Program-made: the position numbers and the translations under genes | Part shown: piece after piece, positions 25,915 to 37,492 of the stretch | Numbering within the stretch: the first letter of the stretch is position 1 | Layout of the letters: each line of letters starts with the position of its first letter | Origin: Antedon mediterranea | Lineage: Eukaryota; Echinodermata; Crinoidea; Comatulida; Antedonidae | Assembly: GCF_964355755.1 (NCBI RefSeq) | Contig: NC_092675.1 | Coordinates: forward strand, 15,761,312-15,825,311 | DNA: 64,000 bases | Direction: 5' to 3' | Notes under the pieces: generated by a model | What the model was told of the DNA's origin: nothing | The model's input: the letters and a program-made list of their open reading frames with translations, nothing else | Databases searched by the model: none

Positions 25915-28900
25915 TAGTCCGGTGGCAGGAGGGGGGGAATCACCACCCAAAAGGGGACAAATTGCCATCCAACTTTTCTAGACTAGAATTTTCCGTAGAT
26001 TACGAATATGGAAGGTAATCGATCAGGATAGGAAGCGTTTTCGAGATATAGGGGGTCAAAGTTCAAAATTGACCAATTACAACAATGTATTATGTATATG
26101 TATTATAACAAATTTATTGAAGCACAATTTGGTCTTTTATTACATTTTTATGATTATAAGTGTCTATTCAATCACCTTATGAAAAAAAAATCCTTTGTGA
26201 TTAAGGGTCAAATGTCAATATTGACCAATCATAGAACGTACCTATAAAACCAAATAAAAACAAATATTTAATAAAAATTTGATGTTTTCTCATCCTATTA
26301 ATCAATCATACGCAATGTAAAAGAGCGAATACATCATTTCATCAGTTGACATAAGGTCAATTTCATCAGTTGACATAAGGTCAAAGGTCAACATTTTAAT
26401 ACGCGTATTAGTTAACAAATAAATGCAACGTTGTCCAAACTATGATATTGATGGTTTTACAAGTAATCAAATTATTTGATTAGTAAAGTTATGTTATTTC
26501 ATTATAATACTGTATTTAATCAAATCAGACTTCGATCAGGATAGGAAGCGAATAGGAAGAGATAAGGGTCAAAGTTTAAAATTGACCAATTATAACAATG
26601 TATTATATACATATGTATTATAACCAATTTATTAAAGTTCAATTTGGTCTTTTAATACATTTGTATGGTTATAGGTATTGTATGGTGTTATTCAGTCGCC
26701 TTATAAAACAAATACTTTGCAATTAAAGGTCAAATGTCAATATTGACCAATCACACAATTTGCATTTAAAACCAAATAAAAACTAACATTTAAGACAAAA
26801 TGTTATGTTTTATCATTCTGTTAAGACATCTATCAATCATACACAATCAAAAGAGCACATTTATCATTACACAAGTTGACATTGGTCAAAGGTCAACATG
26901 TGAATAAATGATATAGGCCTACTAAATAATGCAAAGTTATTCAAACTATGAGATCGATGTTCATAAATGTAATCACGTTATTTGATCAGTGAAGTTATGG
27001 TATTTTTATATTTTTTCTAGTGCGCATTATTTTAAATATATTAATATAATACTGTAAAATAAATAATAAAATTAATATTATGACGATTAAAATGTTATGA
27101 TGTTAAAATGTTGCGCTGACCTTCAATGATTTGCCACTATACAGTTGCATTTATTAGGGCTACAATATTCGTTTTTGGAAAATAAACTACTATTCATCAG
27201 AACCAGAGAATACCAATTCGTACAGGATAAGGCATAGGCAGATCCAGGTGGCCAAACTCAATCCACAACTCACTACACTGACAGACCACAATTTTTATAT
27301 AGTTTGGCCCATACAGGAAAGAGTTTCCTGTATACAAAGGATTCTAAATAACCTATATGGATTTGCCCGAATGAACCCTCTAAGGACCCTTTTGGGATCT
27401 CTATGTGGTGTGCTACATAAGGCCCTGTATTAGAAATTAGTATGGGGTAAATAGTTCATAGATGAACTATGGAATAAAACTAAATGTGCACCCTCAATCT
27501 TTAAATAACATTTATGGATTTGCCCAAATGAACCCAAGGGCCGGTCGTTCTCCATGGATGGACATTAAGCCCCATAATGGAAATATAAGGGGTGACACTG
27601 TGAGTTCATATAGACAGGCGCGGCCCATGAATTAAGCTGCCTGCGCACTCTCGATCCTTAAGAAAAATTTATGGATTTGCCCAAATTAATCCAAGGGTCG
27701 GTCCTCCATGGACATTAAGCCCCATAATGGAAATATAATGAGTGACACTTTGGGTTTATATAGACAGGCAGAACCATGGAATAAAGCTGCCTGTGCACTC
27801 TCGATCCTTAAGGAACACTTATGGATTTGCCCAAATTAACCCAAGGGCCGGTCCTCCATGGACATTAAGCCCCATAATAGAAATATAATGGGTGACACTG
27901 TGGGTTTATATAGACAGGCACATGGAATAAAGCTGCCTGTGCACTCTCGATCCTTAAGGAACACTTATGGATTTACCCAAATTAACCCCCAAAGGCCGGT
28001 CCTCCATGGATGGACATTAAGCCCCATAATGGACATATAAGGGGTGACACTGTGGGTTCATAATAGACAGGCGGGGCCCATGGAATAAAGCTGCCTTGCA
28101 CTCTCGATCCTTAAGGAACACTTATGGATTTGCCCAAATTAACCCAAGGGCCGGTCATCCATGGACATTAAGCCTCATAATGGAAATATAAGGGGTGACA
28201 ATGTGGGTTTATATAGACAGGCACATGGAATAAAGCTGCCTGTGCACTCTCGATCCTTAAGGAACCGATTTGGATTTTGCCTAAAATGAAACAACAGCAG
28301 GTCATCTATTTAGACCCTTCTGTGGTTCTCTACTACTGTATGTTCAGTTCTACATTTGGCTCTTGTGTTGGATCAATGCATTTGGCTACATAAGTTACTG
28401 TGTTAGAAATATATCGGGTAACTAAAACTGTAGGTTCCAATATTAAGCCATGGGAAAAGCCTGTCTGTGCACCCTCAATCCTTTTAAAAAGAACCCATAT
28501 GGATTTGCCAAAATGAACCAAGGGTAACTTCTGAATTCTCTATGAGCCGTACATTCCGTTTATTGGAGATAGCCTACATGGATACCTGATTGAAATTGCT
28601 CAAAAGAAAGACATTGTACTGTATAGTAATAGTATTATTCCCCTTCCACACCTCTTTGAATTAAATCCGCCCTGATAGGCTCTTATGTACAGGATTTCAA
28701 GGCAATAATCACACTTGTATTTTTCAAACAGTATAATCTATTAGATTGAATAAAAATATCTATTATAAACAATTTGCCGTTAGAAATCTCTATGCCATGT
28801 CGTTATTTAGATGAGAAAAACAGGTCAAATGTTAAAATTACAGAAAAATAGGTGTTTCAGTCACTTTTTGAAAAAAATGTTGCATTATGGCAAGTATAAA

Positions 28901-29444
28901 CATATATATTGTGAACAATTTGACACCAAAATTCGCTTTTTACGACAAATATTTATTAATTTATGTTTTTATAACCTTATTCAATTATGTCAAAGGTTAA
29001 TAACCACACTTCCGGTCATTTTCAAGCAATATCATCTGTTATACTGAATATAAATGTATATCTTGGGAACAATTTGCTCCTATTTTTAATTCTCTCCGAC
29101 CTGCCGTTACTTAGATATAGCAAAAAGAGGTCAAAGGTCAAAATTGCTAACAATGGGGTTTCCGGTCAATTTTTCAAAGAAAGTTCTGTTAGAGCTAATA
29201 TAAACATATACATTGTGAACAATTTGACACCAAAATTATCTCACTACGTCCAGAATTTCCAGAGATATAGCATGTTTTTATATTGGTCAATTTTGAACTT
29301 TGACCCCTTATATCTCGAAAACGCTTCCTATCCTGATCGATTACCTTCCATATTCGTAATCTACGGAAAATTCTGGTCTAGAAAAGTTGGATGGCAATTT
29401 GTCCCCTTTCGGGTGGTGATGTCCCCCCTCCTGACACCGGACTA
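25915..29444. mobile_element. non-autonomous TIR transposon, TAA target site
   Basis: Long terminal inverted repeats of about 170 bp begin TAGTCCGGTGGCAGGAGGGG at the left and end in the reverse complement at 29444. Both ends are flanked by TAA (25912-25914 and 29445-29447), the 3-bp target duplication typical of PIF/Harbinger elements. Internal structure includes a roughly 400-bp direct duplication (about 26020-26440 and 26525-26920), a 146-157 bp tandem array (27500-28275), and modules with GGTCAAAGGTCAA and CCGGTCA words. No transposase frame is seen. It separates the lectin-like gene from its decayed copy. Confidence 0.8.
27500..28275. repeat. satellite-like array, about 146-157 bp unit, five copies
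   Basis: The landmark TCGATCCTTA recurs at 27651, 27801, 27947, 28104 and 28250, giving periods of 150, 146, 157 and 146 bp. Each unit contains ATGGATTTGCCCAAAT, then GGGCCGGTC, CATGGACATTAAGCC and a GACAGGC..AAGCTGCCTG stem. The array is inside the inverted-repeat transposon. Confidence 0.9.
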
Positions 29445-29674
29445 TAAGTAAAGTTATAGTGACAGTCTGGTGGTAGTGTCTACTTATTTAGCATTATTAC
29501 TATAAGCACAATTGTATTAAATGCAGATTTACTGCGATTATAAATAATACATTTGACATTTAATAAACTAAACTATTAGCCCTACAGAAGTAATGCCTAG
29601 ATATAAATAGCTATGTAATCTTAATTGCTGTGGTGCTGTTGAACACTAATCAATCAAGGTACCAGAAGCATTAT

Positions 29675-30010
29675 TGTTTGTTTGTTTGTTTGTTGTTATT
29701 TTGGTGGTACACACCAAAGATAGCCAACTAAATCCGTAGACTTGTTTTGGGTGCGCTCCTTCTGGTGGTGAATTGGGCAGTACACATGGAGATAATCCCT
29801 ATCTTTGTTTCGAAGAGTATACTGCGTTCATATTGCACATGTGACTAACTAGCTTAACGTTTTATCCGAAAGAAGTAGAAGGTGCGCTATCTACATTTAG
29901 ACATATTCTAACTAGCAAGTTGGCACAAACGGAGAGCGGCAGTGGGATTCGAACTGTGGACCAAAGAAAACCTATGGCATGTCACGGTTCAGTGACTACC
30001 ACCAGTTTAG
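29675..30010 (-). mobile_element. tRNA-derived SINE, minus strand
   Basis: Read on the minus strand, a tRNA-like head around 30003-29940 includes CAGTTCGAATCCC (B box). After a unique body the element ends in a short CAAA repeat (seen as TTTG repeats at about 29679-29695 on the plus strand). This is the standard layout of a tRNA-derived SINE. It lies just upstream of the first recognisable exon of the decayed lectin-like copy. Confidence 0.6.
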
Positions 30011-30071
30011 TCGACTGTTAATTTAAACAATAAATTAAACAATGTTAATTTTTCATCCATTTTAATTACAG

Positions 30072-32113
30072 TGGATTTTCCTTTATGACAGCAGACAACT
30101 GTTTCCTCATCCTACATCAAGATAAAAACTACTTTTATAAAGAAACCAACGATGATTGTTCAGGTAATTTACTAATCTTCCCCACCCACCATAAATTATC
30201 ACCATCAACACACCCCCATTTTATCCTCTCATCATCATCGATCATCATTGTCATAATCATTCTAAATATTATCCCATTTTCTCTTCCCACCAAATCACTA
30301 TCAATTCATATCAGCCACAGCATCAACTTCTTCTTTACTCATTCAAAATCAGAATTATCCTGTTATCAATCATACGCCTACACTTTAATATTCATTTTAA
30401 TTATTTACCATCATCAGTATCATCGAAAATAGGTTAATTTCTAGTATATCACCACAGTTTCCTAATGCCTGTAAATTCAATATTATAGGCTTACATTTAT
30501 CAACATTTCCTTTCACATTTAAGCGCATGCTGTTTATTTTCTTTAAAAACCGAAAAAGAAGAATCGTGTCTTCAGACTGATAAAGAATGCGCCCGCCGAG
30601 GAGAGAAGATCGCTTCTATAGACGGTGACAATTACAATGGAATAAAGAACATGGTGTTAAAACAATTTAGTATTGCAATCCTCAACGAGCACGTTTAATG
30701 CTATTATGGGCGGACAGGAAGAGGAGAAGTGTATTCATGTATCAATACGTACAAGATGGCTATACATGGAATGATGCTACTGTAACGAAAATTGGTGAGC
30801 ATGATGAATATCCTGTTAATTCCTTTCTGTGTGAACAAGGTGAGAATTAAAAAGCAGTAGTTTAAGATGTTTAGGATCGGTGATGAATTAAATAATATTA
30901 AGAAAGTTTTGTAAACTTAATTCAGTATACTCGTAAAATAAATGCTTTACTGAATTAAGCATTGACAACATTGGTTTTTAAAATTAAGACTTCCATTGAT
31001 TTGATGAAAAATAAATTATTGTTATCAAAGACGGCATACATGGTTATCCATAGTTCTAGAGTGAAATCCTGTTGCAGTTTAATCTTTAACTGTAGGTTAT
31101 AGAGGCCTATTGTAATAATGTTTTCTATTCAATACATCTTAAGCAAAACGACAGGTGACATGAGAAACAAAACCTCACCAAAAAGACTAACAGTAGGCCT
31201 AAAGTATAAATATAAATGCGCCAGGAGATAATGTTTTGCCCTCTCTGACCATGGATTGCTCTCAATTATGCATGCCTACTATTAACAGATTGTGTCAGTA
31301 TAGGGTACATATTTCATATTTTGTATTAATATTAAGTACTGTTTCTTCTTTAGTTATCGACGGACCACCTAAAACAGCGCTGCCATCATCAACAACTTTA
31401 GAGGAAAACCAGGAAGACAGTGAAGTGGAGAAGATAAGCACTTCAACAGTAATCATTATCGTCGTAGCAGTCATCATTATTTTAGCATTGGCCTCTGTTT
31501 ACTGCCTTTTTATTTAAAAATAAGCAGACAAAAAGGTAATGCAGTATATTTAAACATAAAAAACATAGAGCTAACTTATTGATCTGTGATTTGATAAGTA
31601 CTGTACTGTATAATCGTGAATGGTGATATACGCGCCCAACGTTTCAATGGTCAAATTATCCATTTATTTTTCTTTTTTTTTTTATTGGTAAAGGACCCGG
31701 TAAAGGACACGAGCACAGATAGCGACCATTAGAACCAGCTGTAAGTAAAATGTTTTTTACACGTTTTATTTTGTATTTGCTGTAAGTTTCGCATCAGAAG
31801 CAGTGATCATAGCCTATAAATGTCCTATTAAATCAAAAACTGCTGCACTATATTTTTTTACCAGCAAGTGGGTTTGACTGAAAATTAAAATCGATGTCGC
31901 CTCGTAGTTTTAAATTGTTTTATTCTCTATAGGTCATTTGACTCCTAATGCTTTTAACAAACCAAGCAAATCAAACGATAACTATTACAGAACAATAAAT
32001 GTCGCCTATAGTGAAATGATAGAGCCTGAGTGTGTGACTTCACATGATAATACTGTAATAGCAGAAGGCATGTCGAGCAAAATGTTGAAGTTATGGGTAA
32101 TCAGACATATATG
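30072..32113 (+). pseudogene. decayed tandem copy of lectin-like receptor
   Basis: Exon-like blocks follow the same order as the intact gene. 30072-30163 matches exon 2. About 30535-30841 matches the lectin-like exon, and 31355 to about 31540 matches the stalk and membrane exon (ISTSTVIIIVVAVIII). About 31933-32113 is a possible tail exon with a YSEM motif. The lectin exon contains CLQTDKECARRGEKIASID and, in another frame, YTWNDATV and FLCEQ, so the canonical WND tryptophan missing in the intact gene is present here. It has at least two frame changes inside the lectin exon (near 30690 and 30750) and one after the membrane helix (near 31510). No signal-peptide exon was found. It is most likely inactive; sequencing error at three places is the alternative. 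Confidence 0.75.
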
Positions 32114-33011
32114 AACGTCGTATTATTAATGGATAATCAAAATACTCATAAAATACCTATCTTGTCTTCTTTATACCGGTCATAAGCATGGCCGAATGAA
32201 AGGAGAAAGGGTGATGAGGGAGTAAATTTGTAAAATCAAGGTACATGAGCATGGTAACAATTTAAAAGCGCCAAGACAGCTGTTACAGACTCGTATCAGA
32301 TGACTGTCAATAGTCAGTTATGATTTACAATGAGACACCTGCAAAATCTGGAAGGTTCATAATTATATAAAAATTAATGTTTCCAAGAATCTTGATAGCA
32401 TTTCTCCTCCTGTAAAAATAGATGGTATATGAGAAATGTGTAGCTGAGTTAATTCAGAATAGACAACTTTTATTAAGAAGCCGCTGCAGACATTTTTAGC
32501 TTACTTGATAAACTTGCCACATTAGTTTCATATTTCTACTGTTACTTCAATTAACACTTATCTTTAGATAGACTTGTTTCAATGTATGTAGATTTAACGA
32601 AAGATTAAGAATAATGAAATAAAAGATTCGCCAGAAACTTTGTCTATACTGTGTTTTAATGTTCTTTTGTCTATTTATAAATACTTGAAAATACTTGCTT
32701 TAACCAATTTGATGGTAGGCCTAGATACAGTACTACTTTTTTTTTAAAGTAAGTAAAATACGAATATTTTGCTAACATAAAAAATCTGTATCATTTTGTC
32801 CGTATTTGAACTTTATCAAAACGAAAAAGAAAACAAAACTAATAAAGTAATACAATTAGAAAGAGAAAGTTTCAAGTGAAAATGACCTATTATGTATTGG
32901 CATTTCTGGTGAAAACCATCATTAATCACCAAGTAACGTCATCTTTTCAAATTCCGTATACTAATAAAAAAAACGAAAAACGTTTTTTTGAGGAGGCCTA
33001 GAGAATAAACA
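32114..33011. other. intergenic before first otopetrin
   Basis: No gene recognised. A fragment containing GATGACTGTCAATAGTCAG at about 32299-32317 is related to the small MITE in otopetrin intron 3 (34452-34569). Confidence 0.45.
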
Positions 33012-36000
33012 ATGGCAGGTAGACTGGACAGTTTTTGGACACATTACACGTCGTTCGAACGTCTACCAGACGATGAAGATAACGAAATACCTACAGCTAA
33101 CAAATGGTAAGTAACTGCAGTATTAGGCCTACAGTATATTAAGTTAAAAAAAGGTAACCATTTTAAAAGATGTAAAACATGATGAGCAAATGGCATGAGA
33201 AAGCAGACTATTGTAATTGCAATTACTTAATCGTATTATGAATGTTAACGAGGAACACCTAAACGCATTTTTAAATTATACTTTTTTAAATAATACTTTC
33301 TATGTTTCTAGGACATGTCAATTTATAACATGTTATGAATACCTCACAATTTCTTCCAAAACGTTTTCCAAGGGACCGTATTTTACGGATATGTTTACAA
33401 AATTAATATGACTTGATACTTATTCTATTTCTTTTTAGGTTTGAAATTAATTCATTCTTATGTGTTACTTATGGCTTTGCTGAATTCTTTCTTACGTTGA
33501 CTGTAGTGTCATCAATAATTAAGGATGTTTTTGATAAATCGGATGAATGTGGAAGCATGTCAGTATGGGTTGGCTATAACTACGTTTCTGTCCTCTTTGT
33601 TTTGAGTTGTGCATTGATGATTGCAACGTTTGTATTGGATATATACTGCCGCCGAAATGGACAGGTTCAGCCCGTAACGAGTCAGTTGGAAGTCAATGCT
33701 TATGTTAAATGTAAATATCAAAATCAAGTTATTATCAAAATGAATATTATTTTTAAAATAAATTTAAACGCTTATAATATATTTAAAGAATAAGAATAGC
33801 ATTCTAGTATTATCCGAATATTGTTATTATGTTTATAATTTTAGAAACATTTTTTTTTAGAGAACGACATCAATTGAGTGTTTGTCTTTACCATAATATT
33901 ATTACAAACGTATCAATTTGACCATCTTTAACTATAGGGGCCTAAAGTTATTTCATAAAGTCAGCCAAAGCGCCTGATTGAAAGAAAGAATACAAACAGA
34001 TACAATGGTGGTGCAATATTTGATACCTCTAAGGTTATATTATGAAATGCCCCAATGTTATCAAACTTTTCTAACACAAAAAAAAAACAAACAAAAAACA
34101 AAGTACAGTACTATTAATTTCTTCAGCAGATAATTTACTTTATTACATGTGTTATACTTTATCTACTCGTTATGAATCGTGGGCAATGACACTCTTTTGT
34201 GGAAGGATATAAACCCTTAGATTTACTACTACTACTGCTTTTTTATTTTCAGTTGGTTTATATATTTTTGCAGCAGTGGCCGTTGCTGTAAATCTATTGG
34301 TACTAAGTGAACATCCGGTGACGGTGAATTACCAGATCAATGCTACCTTGTTTATAATCATGCAGTCCATCTATCTAAAACGTTTCTCCAAAACCTGTTT
34401 TCAAAGATTTACGATTATCAACAGGTATTGAATATTTTTAAATACACCATCTGATTCTGTAGCTGTCACTAGATAACATTTAACTGACTATTGACAGTCA
34501 TTTAGACTACATCTAGATTGGCTACCAATAGTCAGTTAGATATTTCTAGTGATCTCAGCTGCAGAATCAAGTGCAACCAATAATAATTATGACACGAGCA
34601 AATGTCGCCTATGCCTATTATGCATATTCATAAATTGTATCTCTTCGGCTTTATTTTCGTTAGTTTTTTCACGAATTCTTTAGAAAAGCGTGTAAAAAAT
34701 TCAAAAATTGTTCCATCAGCCTAAAAAGTACAATTCATTCATAAATATATTATTGTAAACATAATAATATTTTTCTTATTTAGATTTGCAATCACACAGA
34801 TTCTAGTGACAAACCTATCCCATTGGGTGCTTCTGATTTCATATGAAACATATGTTGACTACAAAGGAAACATTAGTAAGTTTTGATAAATGGATGAAAG
34901 TTATTGACTTAAGTTATGGTTTCCTTTTTCTAATAATATTTTATATATTTTGATATAACGCCATTTCTTTCCAATGCATGGATATCTATATAGACATTAC
35001 ATTTTATATATTTCTCGAACCTAGTGACACGGCTCGTAAGTAGATGACTGTCAATAGTCGGATAATATCTACCTAGAGACAACCGCAGAAAATATAGGCT
35101 ACTATAGGAAAATATTGTTGTTTAAAATTAACTATAAGTGTTAATGTGGCGATCACAAACACATCAGTTAAAATGTCGCATTGTACATATATGATGAATA
35201 TTTAATCAATTTTCAGAAAAAAAGTTATATTGACATTGATCCATACAACAAAATGCTTCTACTACTACTTTTTAGCAATATGTTTGTTAATACAAGCACT
35301 GGTTTCTTTCTATTTTAGCTGGCGGTGGCGAGAATTACGAGCAAGCCTTGCCGTACTTGATGGATTGTACCATTGAGTACTGCTTAATTGCTGCTGTTCT
35401 GCTTGCTAATATGTGGCATAATATTGGACTAGTTCCCAAAGAAGAAATTGAACTTTCCAGACCATGGAAATACAGTATCATGTCATCAATATACGGAATA
35501 GCGGCCGGTGTAGTGGTCGTTATAGCCGTTTCCGTGATTGGATCATTTCTTGTACAGATTCCATTAGGTGATGGTGCGCACAGAGATGGCAACGCGATTA
35601 AGACTTCGGTTTATCTCCGTATCATTCTGGCGACGGCTGCTGCTATGTGTTCAACGTTTTGCGCGTTCTGTTTACAATTCTCTTCAGTTGAAGAAAGCAA
35701 ATCCAATCGTATGACTCAAGACACAATTCTTCTCTTTTGGTGCTGTGGGTTTCATGCATTGCTTAATATGTACAGCTTACTGGCCTCTTTGGTCTTTACC
35801 AACAAAAAATATCGAATCGCCGTATGGGATTCTATCATGTGTCTCATCGGAACACTTTCACAATCGACATTCGTCATATTCGGTCTTATAAGTAAATCGG
35901 TTAAACAAAATCGAAAAAGAATCGTTCAAAATATACTTATATTTTTGTCGATAACCAATTTGTCCCAATGGATGTTGAGCCATTACGAGTTAAGAATTGA

Positions 36001-36151
36001 CGCATTGTTTTATCCGCTCGAACGGACAGTTTACGGTAACATGTCCTGGTACCTCCTTCATCACGTGACAGGCCCAATTGTTTCGTTTTACTATTTTCAT
36101 TCAGCAACTTGTCTTTTTGAAATTTGGATAGCAGTATCCTTAATTATTTGA
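33012..36151 (+). CDS. otopetrin-family proton channel (copy 1)
   Basis: Five exons: 33012-33106, 33439-33710, 34253-34424, 34784-34875 and 35319-36151 (1464 bp, 487 aa), with phases 2,1,2,1. The protein is strongly hydrophobic with many membrane segments, as expected for the 12-pass otopetrins. Family landmarks are the segment TIEYCLIAAVLLANMWHNIG near the start of exon 5, NLSQW, and the C-terminal block ending HSATCLFEIW, matching the conserved otopetrin C-terminal region with its FHSSVCLFEIW-like motif. Exon 4 carries a second TNLSHW. Otopetrins are proton-selective channels of the plasma membrane; an Otop2-like member acts in skeleton-forming cells of sea urchin larvae. At 487 residues it is shorter than vertebrate OTOP1 (about 600), mainly from short termini and loops. 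The start is the first ATG after a stop-rich leader and is followed by an acidic N-terminus. ATTAAA occurs at about 36352. Confidence 0.87.
34452..34569. mobile_element. 118-bp palindromic MITE
   Basis: An imperfect inverted repeat begins TGATTCTGTAGCTG and ends CAGCTGCAGAATCA, with arms containing AACTGACTATTG. It lies in intron 3 of otopetrin copy 1. Partial relatives occur at about 32299 and at 35037-35095 (intron 4), so it is a local dispersed family. Confidence 0.7.
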
Positions 36152-37492
36152 TTGGTAGATTGAAAGATGCCGATTTTTCAAATCCGAAAAAATTGATAAA
36201 GTCTATTTGTTTACATATTGTTTTCTTAAGCGCTGTAGGCCCTATAGGCCTACACTATCAGACAAAAATATTCGTCATTTCACTATCATATATCTGGGCA
36301 CATTAGGCCTACACTTTGTTGTCACACTAGTTTGATAGAGATTTACAGTTTCATTAAATCACTTTAAAATTAATCATCTTAAAACATATAAACTGAATAA
36401 GCCTGATTATTATCATATCAACATCTAAGTTCTGAGATGGTACCAAGCGTTTTAGTAAAAAAATACGTCATATCATACTAATATCAATGGTACTGTAAAA
36501 AATGTAAATGCAGTGACTTATTCCTATTGAAAGCGAAAGTTTATAAAGCTATCTACTGTAAATTATGAGTTTCAGAAGTTATACAATTACTTTTTGCTCA
36601 GTTAGAACTGTTTCTGTTTTAGTTTTCCTATGATTAATTACTTAAAATAGTTTTAACATAAAGGTGATTGATACCAATTGATAATTATCTGGAACTCGTT
36701 ACATATTAAACGTTTAACAAGTATGGATATATATTTCGTAAACGCCATAGTTTCAAACACAACAAGCATTGCGCATGTATAAAATACTGTCGAAAAGAAA
36801 CTAATTTGAACGTCATGGAAACGATTTCCTCATTTCTAAGGAGACACCAGCGTTTAGGTAAGTAGTTAGGCCTATAGTATAAAACATTTATAAAGCTACC
36901 ACAATTACTATTTTTAAATAGTTTAAATATACAGTATTCTTACATTTTCTACATGCATAGGCTTATCCTATTGTATAAAATGAAACATTGCACAACTAAT
37001 TTATACATTGAAAGATGTTTACCTCTAGGGCTGTAATGGGCTGTACTGTAATTGCAATAATAGTTTATTAATAAGATGGCAAATGTGTATAATGTATGCA
37101 AGAATTATATGGTAGAAAATATTTTTTAAATAAATAAACATTGTGTAGCATCCGCTGATCAGTTCGATTATTTATGAACTCGCATTTTGAATAAACATAC
37201 CTTATATAAGAAAAACCAAAAAGGTGGGGGAAGTGTATGATTGCGTCAAGAAATGATAGTATATTACATTTCCTTGTTGGTGGTGCCTGTATAAATACGG
37301 TACCGTATATCGTACATCTTATATCATAATCTATATACTCTTTCAGCGCTACTAATAGATATTTAGATGTTTCTCAATTGAAACAACCCATTTTAAAGTA
37401 TAAATAAAATACAAAAAACTTGGAAAACAAATTTAATAACGCACGTGTGTCGTACTTGCAGTAGCCTACATTTCTTCAGATCGAGAGAAAAA
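36152..37492. other. between the two otopetrin genes
   Basis: No complete exon recognised. A short ATG frame at 36815-36857 ends in a good donor (TTTAGGTAAGT). It could be an untranslated first exon of the downstream gene with a small upstream frame, but splicing to the acceptors near 37460 puts it out of frame. Several TAGGCCTA words are present. Confidence 0.4.

Noticed and set aside
25597-25968. 123-residue minus-strand open frame
   Set aside because: Starts inside the end of a transposon and has only low-complexity hydrophobic runs.
28987-29451. 154-residue open frame
   Set aside because: Lies wholly in the right arm of the inverted-repeat transposon.
36815-36857. Possible alternative first coding exon for otopetrin copy 2
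   Set aside because: Good donor, but splicing to either acceptor near 37460 gives a stop within a few codons; at most an untranslated exon.
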